Below, in pieces: positions 56,030 to 64,000 of a stretch of DNA of 64,000 bases. A program made the position numbers and the translations under genes. Source of the stretch: Hirundichthys speculiger. Lineage: Eukaryota; Chordata; Actinopteri; Beloniformes; Exocoetidae. The stretch lies in the NCBI GenBank assembly GCA_018398805.1, contig JAGFBZ010000693.1, positions 1,798,001-1,862,000 on the forward strand. The letters are read 5' to 3'. The stretch's first letter is position 1. Each line of letters begins with the position of its first letter. The notes under the pieces are model-generated. The model saw only the letters and a list, made by a program, of their open reading frames with translations, was not told the origin of the DNA and did no database searches.

Positions 56030-56835
56030 TAATAAAATCAAATATACTTTATTGATCCCCTGAAGGGGAAATTCAAGTTTCAAGTACACCAGATGCTGCA
56101 GTCTGGTGTACTTGAGGAACTGCCGTTGTCCAGCGCTCCTTCTTCATGTCCCGGTCCTGTGGTCCGAGTGCTAACTCCAGATAACAGCCGTTAAAACCTG
56201 TTAACAGCCATTAAAACCAGTATATCTTCACAATGGTGAATTAAGTGAGATATCTCTTTAGGTCAGAGGAGGAAACACAGATGAACCAAACCTGATGAAC
56301 CAAACTGTCTCTTCTGAGAAGACCGAGCTCCCTCAGTCCGGCGAGCGATGGAGCCAACCATCCCAGAGCCCGGTTCATTAGCGGACCAGGTTGTCGGCAT
56401 CACCCCTGGCGGTGCCGGGCCCACCAGGTCTTCGGACGGCCCCTGCCAGGTCAGCTGACCCACCCTGCCATGTAGACTGCTGGATAGGGGCAGCACGCCG
56501 CTGCTGCCACGTCGGGGGCTCTCGTCCCGGCTCAGTCGACGCTGCTGCCCGGATCCAGTGGCGGTGGTTGCCTCCTTTCCTTGTCCGCAGGTAGCAGTTC
56601 AGGATTAACTTCCCCGAACTGGCCCCCAGCGACACCGTCCATGTCCGCCGCGGCACGTCTCCACCAGCCGCAAGAGGACCAGTCCGCACCCAGCAGACAG
56701 CAAGTCGACACCCGACCGCAAAATCACCACACACCGGGCACAAACTGGAGCGTCCAGCATCCAGCCTCGCAGGGATAAGTCCCCCGGAGCAGCAGCGAGT
56801 AGCCTCCATGCCAGGCGTCGTCCGGGCAACTAATA
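56030..56835 (-). mobile_element. LINE-derived non-autonomous retroelement
   Basis: On minus, a GC-rich 5' part (56835-56260) resembling a LINE leader is joined to a short 3' part ending in a 14-bp hairpin (56080-56115) and the AATAAAGTATATTTGATTTT tail motif. Minus frames (for example 56809-56378) are Gly/Arg/Trp-rich without domains. The lack of RT suggests a SINE-like deletion derivative moved by a LINE in trans. Confidence 0.55.
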
Positions 56836-56839
56836 ACAG

Positions 56840-57245
56840 AGAAATTCAAAGGATTAAAGCAACTTTTTGCCCAAGGTGTTCTGGATTTTTATGTCTTTTA
56901 CAATGACATATTAATGTTATTATTTAATGTAAAAAAATATAAATAAGTATAATACTTTTTATGTACATTTGTTTTAATTAATTTTATTTTTTTCAATTAA
57001 AGCAGCATGAACTGCATGTATCATTGTAGCCCAGCAGCTTTTCCTTGAAGCAGCTGCACAAAACCAAGCTTAAGCAAATGATGCATGAAGGAAACTTCAA
57101 GTAACTGCATATTTTTCACAGATATTAATAATGATATTATATCTAAGTGTCAGAGGTATGTCCCTTCTTTGCCGTAGAGATGTGTCCATCATTTTCTCTT
57201 AGATGCTATTTTTTTCCTTAAATACAGCAGAACTGTGTTAACTGC
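56840..57245. other. AT-rich spacer
   Basis: No recognised feature. It might be part of the Harbinger relic on its right. Confidence 0.35.
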
Positions 57246-57868
57246 TTAGTACATAAATTTCTCTAACAAAGCATTGCGATTAAAAAAAAAGATGGTCACC
57301 TGTATATCAAGGGGAAATAAGATTATAATCTTCAGTATGTAAAGGCCAGTGTCAATGAGTGACTTCAGGGAGTTGTCCATACTGGTCAAGGTCTCAGTCA
57401 TGAACCGCTCCTGCTGCTGAATCTCAGCTCCCTCCTCAGCCACTCTTCCTTCCTCAATCCGGACTAGCCACCGGTACTAAGTTGTTTTTTTTGCAACCAG
57501 GATTTCACCTGTCATTAATTATTTATTTAAATTACCCATCAATTCTCTCTCTATTTTCCCCATTAATTGTCTTTCCTTCACTGCCGCATCCTTCTTAGAT
57601 TTCTGCGGAAAGCCACGTGATGGAATAAAATATCTAAATCAACAAAGAAGAGAAGGAGGATCTCTTCTGTGTACATGGTGTTGCCATGGTGAGTCATGGT
57701 AACAGAGCTCCATTGATGATGTGTTTTTAGAAGACTCTGAATTGAGTATGTTGAACTCTAAATCCACATTTTAAAACTGAAAACCTGAGCTTCTTCAACC
57801 AGGGTTTGTCAATTCTGAGTTACTTTTTAACTCAGAATCTTGAACTTCCTTTCTGAAACAGGCCCCTG
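57246..57868 (-). mobile_element. PIF/Harbinger-like relic
   Basis: The right edge reads CTTTCTGAAACAGGCCCC, which reversed (GGGGCCTGTTTCAGAAAG) is the common fish Harbinger terminus, preceded by ACTCAGAATCTTGAACTTC-like subterminal sequence. Minus frame 57443-57246 reads AEEGAEIQQQERFMTETLTS and DNSLKSLI, resembling the tail of a Myb/SANT accessory protein of these elements. The other terminus and the nuclease were not seen. Confidence 0.5.
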
Positions 57869-58034
57869 ACTATTTATCTTCTTTCCTGTTTATTGTCCAA
57901 ATACTTTTGAACTCTTGAAAGTACTTTGCTTAACATTGCTGTAATTTCTAAATGGTGCATGCCAAATTTTGGTGAGAAATCCTAAATCAAAATGTACACT
58001 TTGACCACATCTTTATATTTTTTTGATCCCTACT

Positions 58035-58815
58035 CCAAATCAAGGCAAGGCAAGGCAAGGCGAGGCATTTCCTTTATACACAAGGCAATTCAAAGTGCTT
58101 TCCGGATGCATAAAATCACAAGAAGGCAAATAGAATCATACATGCATAAAAATAATCATTAATAAATTAAATTAAAAATTAATTTTAAAAAAGTGTGTGC
58201 AGAGTGCAGATGAAATCCTTTCAGTTGTCATATGCTCATCTAAACAGAACTGTTTTCAGCCTGGATTTGAACATTGTCAGACTTGAGGCCTGTCTCACAT
58301 CTTCTGGAAGACTGTTCCAGATTTTAGGAGCATAAAACTGAAATGCAGCTTCACCTTGCTTTGTGACTCTGGGCACCAGCAGGAGACCACTACCTGAGGT
58401 TCTAAATCCAGGTTGGTTTATATGGATCTAACATGTCAGAGATGTATTTTAGGGCTAGACCATGAAGAGACTTGTACACAAGTAGAGCTGTTTTAAAGTC
58501 TATTCTCTGAGTGACAGAAAGCCAGTACAGAGACCTCAGGACTGGACTAATATGGTCATATTTCCTGGTTCTAGTCAGGACTCGTGCAGCAGCGTTCTGG
58601 ATGTACTGCAGCTGTCTTACAGTTTGTTTAGAGAGCCCAGTGAGCAGGCCGTTACAGTAGTCTAACCTGGTGGAGATGACCGCATGGAGAAGTCTTTCTA
58701 AATCTGGTTTAGACACTATTCCTTTGATTCTGGCAATGTTTTTTAGATGGTAAAAAGCTCCTGATGTTATTGCTTTAATGTGGCTGTTAAAGTTCAAGTC
58801 TGAATCCAAATAACC
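58035..58815 (-). mobile_element. L2-like LINE 3' end with (GCCTT)n tail
   Basis: The minus frame 58809-58402 reads HLKNIARIKGIVSKPDLERL, STRLDYCNGLLTGLSKQTVR, QYIQNAAARVLTRTRKYDHI and DFKTALLVYKSLHGLALKYI, the end of an L2-type RT. A 3' UTR and an (AAGGC)n tail at 58044-58067 follow. It is 5'-truncated, as is usual. The readable frame of 135 codons is uninterrupted, so this copy is relatively young. Confidence 0.85.
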
Positions 58816-59085
58816 AGTTCAAATGTCTGTTGCAATGCTCCACCCTTTATAGCTGTTCATAGATTTGAGAAATATCAAGAAAAGTGAATGCACAGAAAGA
58901 CAAATACATCAAGTAGGAAGTGGATTTAATTCATGTGTTGGGGTTTGAATTAAGAACCTTATTTAGGCAGGCAGACAAGAGATGAGCAAAACTCTAGAAG
59001 AAAACACAAAGTGAGTCGCCTGAGTTCTTTGAAAAAGAGCTCCCAGTAAGTGTGACTGTGGCAGAAGTCTCCATAATTCCACTTT
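58816..59085. other. Spacer, nothing recognised
   Basis: Short AT-rich interval between LINE and solo LTR. Confidence 0.4.
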
Positions 59086-59476
59086 TGTCAAGTTTGTGAA
59101 GGAAAAATGGAGGACCCAAGCGCTGGAGTGTGAAAAAAGATATTTATTCCCAGAAAGACACGGGAGATGAGACGAGACGAGACGAGACGAGACGTATGGG
59201 GCATGAAGAGAAGACACTTACAGGGCACGAGGAGAAAATGGACCAGCAAAGGGAACAGGAGTGAAAGGACTTAAATACACAGAGGGACAAACGAGAGGCA
59301 GGTGCAGACAATCAGGCTGACCATGGGGAAGGAAGAAAAGCTGAATGCAATGGAGACAAGACAGACCTTCAAAGTAAAACAGGAAACAGGTAACACAAAA
59401 GACAGGGAGAGTGACGCCAACTTATTACATAAAGAAAAACCCAAAATGGCTGTCATGGCTGCCCCAAACCATGACA
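59086..59476 (-). repeat. Solo LTR (TGTCATGG family), minus strand
   Basis: On minus it starts TGTCATGGTTTGGGGCAGCC and ends near TTGACA (59086-59091). It carries a reversed AATAAATATC polyadenylation region at 59140 and the TATTTAAGTCC promoter block at about 59270. The flanking five bases are ACTTT and GCTTT, a 4-of-5 match for a target duplication. A GACGA repeat (59170-59190) lies inside. Confidence 0.75.
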
Positions 59477-59499
59477 GCTTTCTCTTTTAGGTTAATTTC

Positions 59500-59520
59500 A
59501 AAGAAGAAGAAGAAGAAGAC
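59500..59520. repeat. (GAA)n microsatellite
   Basis: Run of GAA/AGA units. Confidence 0.85.
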
Positions 59521-59690
59521 TAAACATGCTGAAATATATACCTGGTTCTGTAGACAAGAGAGAGACACCCAAGACAGCTATACTGAAAAGAAAAGCAAAG
59601 GCATTCTTTAAGCCAAGCTGCACTGTAGTTACAGTAGTAAAGTAGTAGTACTACACTTCACTGAGTGAAGTATATATATCATTGATATAA

Positions 59691-59800
<110 letters not shown>

Positions 59801-60181
59801 CATCCCAGATGAGTAGGGGTCTCTGCCCAAGTATCCTGCAGCAACGTATCTTGTGTTGTCCACACCTGAAAGCAACTGGTCTGTAAGAATGAGGAGATGT
59901 GAAATGATGCGTGGTTCTCCTCCCCTGGGACCCATGTAACAGCTGCTTCCTTCAGCTGTTGCACTAGCACATACAAAGAAGAAACACTGGCAATTAGAGA
60001 CCGAAATACGGCTGTTATGCACGCATGCAGAAGCAGAAAAATATGTCCAAGTGGGAAGCAAATTATAAAAAAAAGGGACTACTTTTTTTCAGCAACTTTT
60101 TCTTCTGTGATGGTAGAGGAATATTCCCTGGTGAATATGTTGGAATTCTTCAAGCTTAAAATGTCAAAGTGTGGTTTAGGA
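59801..60181. other. Spacer, unassigned
   Basis: No recognised feature up to the hAT target site. Confidence 0.4.
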
Positions 60182-62839
60182 AAGGGGTTCCCAACCCCCG
60201 GTCCGCGGACCGGTACCGGTCTGCAGAGTTGTTCCTGCCGGGCCGTGAAATGGCTCATAATTTTTTTTTAATTGTCTAAAAGCCATTTCGGCCGGCCGAG
60301 GTCGCCCCCCCCCGCAGCCGGCCACAGGTGTCTATGAACGGCCCTGTGAAGGCCTGGCGGCTCAGCCCCTGACACTGCGGTGCCTTCCCGGACAGTGCAC
60401 AGGTGCCCTGCAGGTTAGGTGCAGCGTTAGCCTTCAAAGAGATGAGTGGACCTCAGCAAACCTTTATGAGCCGTTTTTTCGCGGGTTGTTCGAGTAAAAG
60501 AAGCAGTGAGGAACAAGTGGAAAATGCTACCAAAAAAAAAAGCAAACAGAACTTCACTCGCAAGTACGACAACTCCTAAGGTGGTGCAAAACCCATTGTG
60601 TGTTTTGTGTGGAGAAACGCTGGCCAACGAAGCAATGAAGCCATCCAAACTCCAAAGGCACTGAACTACAAAGCATCCTTCTCACAAGGATAAACCAGTG
60701 GATTTTTTTGAGCAGGAAAAAACGTGAGCTAGATTTGCAGAAGCAAGTTTTAAAAGCCACAACATCAGCTAACGAGCTGCAACAAGGGCTTCATATCTTG
60801 TTGCTCACCGGATTGCTAAAGCTAAAAAGCCCTTCACAATTGGAGAGGAGCTAATACTACCCGCTGCTAAAGACATATGCCTCGAACTTTTGGGGGGGAA
60901 AGCAGCTGACATGGTGGGAAAGGTTCCACTTTCCAACAATACTGTTGCCAGGAGAATCGACGATATTGCTGAGGACATTGAGGGACAATTGCTGGACAGA
61001 ATAAAAGCATCTCCATGGTACGCAATACAAGTGGACGAATCCACGGATGTTGAAAGTAAGGCAATAATGTTGGTGTACGTCAGATATGTGCATCAGGATG
61101 AGGTGCATGAAGATTTACTTTGCTGTCTTTCACTTCCGAGCTCAACCACAGGCTCAGAGCTGTTCAGAGTGTTGAAGGAATACGCTGCAGGCAGACTGGA
61201 CTGGTCATTTTGTGTCGGGGTCTGTACTGATGGGGCAGCCGCGATGACGGGCCGGTTGTCGGGGTTTACTGCCAAGCTGAAAGAAGTGGCGCCGGAATGT
61301 GAGGCAACTCACTGCATGATTCACCGCGAGATGCTGGCAAGCAAGAAAATGTCCCCTGAACTCCACACAGTCCTGAACGACACAATACGGGTCATTAACT
61401 ACATCAAAGCCCATGCCCTGAATTCGCGGATGTTTGAGTTATTGTGCGAGGACATGGATGCTGATTACAGGCGCCTTCTTCTACATACAGAAGTTAGGTG
61501 GCTGTCAAAGGGAAAAGCGTTAAGCAGAGTGTTCGAGTTGAGGGAGCAGTTACAGAAATTCCTCTGCGACAGATGTTCACCATTGGCAGAGCACTTCAGC
61601 GACGAGAGCTGGCTCTTAAAACTCGCATATTTGAGTGACATGTTCATGTCCCTGAATGACTTGAATCTGTCCATGCAAGGGAGGATGGCCGATGCATTCA
61701 AGCTGGCAGATAAAATCGCGGGTTTCAAAGCCAAACTGGCAACCTGGGCACGGCGCGTCAAGCGGGTGTTTTTTTTGACATGTTCAGCAACTTGTCCAGC
61801 CTTTCGGAAGAGCCGGCTGGACTTGGCGAGTTGATACACAGCCACCTGACATCTCTGTCTGATGCGTTTGAGCGCTATTTCCCATCTGCAAAGGACCCGA
61901 GGAATGGCAAAGGATGGATGCGCGATCCATTCCACAATGACGATGGTCGAGACCGGCTCCCATCAAAACAAGAGGACCAGCTGATTGAGCTCCGGAATGA
62001 CGGAGGACTGAAAACACTCTTTGATGCAACATCACTGTCATCCTTCTGGATCAAAGTATCGGGAGAATACAACGAGATCAGCACTCTCGCTCTTAAGACG
62101 CTGCTCCCCTTCCCAACGTTATATCTGTGTGAGGCCGGTTTTTCTGCCATGACCGCCACTAAGACCAGACTTCGAAGCAGGCTGAATGTGGGGAATACCC
62201 TGCGCGTCTCACTGTCTCCCATCACGCCCAGGTATGATGTGCTTGTGGCCGGCAAACAGGCCCAGGGGTCTCACTGACTCTGATTTCAGTAAGCTGATGC
62301 CATAAAGTGGTCCTGTTTTTGTTTAGTTTTATTGTATCCTGGTTTGAACTGTATGGATGCATGTTGTTAATGGAACCACAAGAAGCTGAGAGCAGCTGAG
62401 AAACTGTATCAATATACTGTCAATCAATGACCAGTTTATGATCACATACAAACTGTTCTGTTTTTGTTGGTCTGGTCAGGTGTTTTCTTGTGTGGTTTGG
62501 TCTAAGATTTGACAAATTTTGTAAACCCTGTTATCTACATTTAGCTATTAGAAATGATAAGCTGACATTACTGTTATGTGCCTATTGAAATAACATCTCT
62601 CACAAAACAAAGAGGCCTAAAAATCTATTTTTGAAATCTTTTACATTGAAATAAGCTGTTTATTTTCATTTAAAAAGCGTTCGTCGCCACCTGTTGGTAA
62701 AAGAACTGTAAAAGAATGATAGCAATTTGAAGTAAATTGTTTGTTCTTCAATAAAGTTAACATTAATTGCCAACCGGTCCCTGAATTTTTTTTTTATGCT
62801 TTTGCCAGTCATTGGCACAAAAAAGGTTGGGAACCCCTG
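60182..62839 (+). mobile_element. ZBED5-like hAT, near complete
   Basis: The left end AAGGGGTTCCCAAC and the reverse complement of the right end CAGGGGTTCCCAACC match as terminal inverted repeats. The 8-bp target duplication GTTTAGGA (60174-60181) / GTTTAGGG (62840-62847) has one change. Inside is an almost complete transposase on plus. Length 2658 bp, as expected for an autonomous element. Confidence 0.95.
60442..62277 (+). pseudogene. ZBED5-like hAT transposase, few lesions
   Basis: Start at 60442 (MSGPQQTFMSRFF). A BED finger reads CVLCGETLANEAMKPSKLQR, preceded by a frameshift in an A10 run (60532-60541) and cut by a TGA at 60662. Another shift near 60880 (G-run) precedes the long frame 60890-61834. 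It has ASPWYAIQVDESTDVESKAI, FCVGVCTDGAAAMTGRLSGF, ATHCMIHREMLASKKM and LLHTEVRWLSKGKALSRVFE, so all hAT catalytic blocks are intact over 290 residues. A one-base shift in a T8 run at about 61771 leads to the last frame (to 62277) with PFPTLYLCEAGFSAMTATKT, the dimerisation tail. Confidence 0.9.
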
Positions 62840-62857
62840 GTTTAGGGAACATGAGAC

Positions 62858-63268
62858 TGTCATGGCCTGGGTTGGCTATGGCAGCCCTGTGTGTGTATGT
62901 CTCTGTCAAGTTGGCATCTCTCCCTGTCTTTAGTGGTTCCTGTTTTTTACTTTGAAAGGTCTGTCGTTGTCTCCATTGTTTTCTGCTTTGCTTCCTTCCT
63001 CTCATTACCCTGATTCCCTGCACCTGCCTCTCGTTTGTTCCTCTGTGTATTTAAGTCTTGTCATTTTCCCCTGTTCTCTGTGGGTCCATTAGTCGTGATA
63101 TGCGTGTTGCAGTCTTGCTTGTTTCCCCTCTTGTCATCTCCCCAGACTAAGTTAAGTATATCTTTTGGATTTTGATCATTGGACTTTGTGTTTTGTACAA
63201 TAAACCCTCTTTCGTTTGAGATCTCCTGCCCTTGGGTCCTTCATCTACACCCACTGCAAACCATGACA
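62858..63268 (+). repeat. Solo LTR (TGTCATGG family) with 5-bp TSD
   Basis: Starts TGTCATGGCC and ends CCATGACA, with a TATTTAAG box (63049-63056) and AATAAA (63200-63205). The duplication GAGAC lies at 62853-62857 and 63269-63273. A single LTR without an internal region means the element was lost by LTR-LTR recombination. The 5-bp duplication and TG/CA ends fit a Ty3/Gypsy or retroviral LTR; which one is not clear. Confidence 0.85.
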
Positions 63269-63273
63269 GAGAC

Positions 63274-64000
63274 ATCATTTTCACACATGGACTGCCACCA
63301 CAGACCTACAACCCCCTTCTATGAATCTTTGAAATATGCTTGAAAGTAATATCCAGCAGTCTGACTCCCATCATCAAAAGATTTGGGCAAAACATTAAAA
63401 ATATTGCATGAATATAAACGTTGTCACATTACATGGGTTTATCAAATGGATACCATGTTGAATTTGTCCCATGACCTAAACTAAAAGTGGGTGAGCAAAA
63501 TATTAGTGTGTGTGTGTGACTTTCTGTTTTGGCCAAGCAGTTTATTTATTGCTGATTATTGCAAGAAGGAAGTTATTTGCTCACCTACAATAACTTGTCA
63601 AATCTCAAACCTCCAGGCTTCCGAATAGTTAACCGCTTTTAACAGTGCATACACAATATTCTGTTGTTTGTGGGTCGCTCCAAGCTCTCCACATTGGAAA
63701 AACACTTCCAAAGCATCCCTTCCATTGCATATTTTCTGGTAAATGCAGGTCAGAGTAATGCAGGTTTTTTTTTTTCGGGGGATCCACATTAGCAAGGCTG
63801 CCATATTTTATGAAAAATTCAGAGTGAGATTATACATCTTGGGGGCAAAATTATGGCATCAACAGGCTCGCCCATACAGAATTATTTTTGTAACTAAAGA
63901 TGCCTATGCATTCAAGTTGAAATGAAACAATGATCTACCAAAGATCATATTAAGAGAAATACTAATTTCCTTAAGATTAATAATAATATGTCAGAAAGTA
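63274..64000. other. Spacer with one candidate exon on minus
   Basis: On minus, after a TTTACCAG site (63736-63743), an open frame reads KICNGRDALEVFFQCGELGA and VYALLKAVNYSEAWRFEI before a stop near 63597. It is protein-like but unrecognised; the upstream tract is purine-rich rather than pyrimidine-rich, which argues against a real acceptor. Confidence 0.25.

Noticed and set aside
57246..57443. Small host protein on minus
   Set aside because: It is close to a Harbinger terminus and resembles the accessory Myb-like protein of those elements, so a transposon origin is more likely.

Overview
The window looks like teleost fish nuclear DNA, probably from a spiny-rayed fish. The evidence is the repeat mixture: Rex3 with a (GATG)n tail, L2/CR1-type LINEs with an (ATTGA)n tail, BEL/Pao and Ty3/Gypsy retrotransposons, ZBED5-like and GTF2IRD2-like hAT transposons, piggyBac and Tc1 remnants, plus AT-rich spacers with long (TA)n runs. 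I recognised no intact host gene, rRNA, tRNA or CRISPR array. Nearly every long reading frame is a decayed transposon or retrotransposon protein or a chance frame, so this is an intergenic or intronic repeat-rich segment.

Layout, left to right. 1-2406: 3' half of a BEL/Pao element with its 3' LTR. 2817-5492: L2-like LINE. 5681-6160: short hAT element with target-site duplication (TSD). 7140-8567: two decayed TGTCATG-type LTRs around a LINE 5' end. 9021-9134: perfect palindrome inside a direct repeat. 11705-12630: GC-rich island. 13300-13760 and 20800-21477: two pogo/Tigger-like MITEs. 16320-19445: L1 piece, CpG-rich inverted repeat, hAT zinc-finger exon and LINE 3' end. 21540-25660: RTE 3' end, a nearly full-length Rex3 and an L2-like RT end. 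25915-26240: inverted copy of the first short hAT.

27690-33800 is a three-level nest. A Ty3/Gypsy pol is split by a GTF2IRD2-like hAT (27905-32855), which is itself split by an Ac/ZBED-like hAT (28564-31944) with an intron-bearing transposase. 35200-44000 is a second composite: Gypsy minus-strand pieces (gag-protease at the right, integrase and LTR at the left) surround a piggyBac relic with a 170-bp tandem array, a retrovirus-like LTR and a 2.4-kb hAT with perfect TSD.

44120-53600 holds two inverted copies of a hAT-like repeat beside (TA)n runs, LINE and RTE fragments, and a CpG/E-box-rich segment. 54600-63270 holds piggyBac, a LINE-derived short element with a terminal hairpin, PIF/Harbinger, an L2 3' end, two solo LTRs and a well-preserved ZBED5-like hAT (60182-62839).

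The genes do not form a pathway; what links them is transposition history. Exact TSDs at seven insertions let the order of several events be read. Every coding unit I could follow has at least one stop or frameshift, so none looks able to make a full protein. Family names rest on recognising protein motifs by eye, not on a database search.
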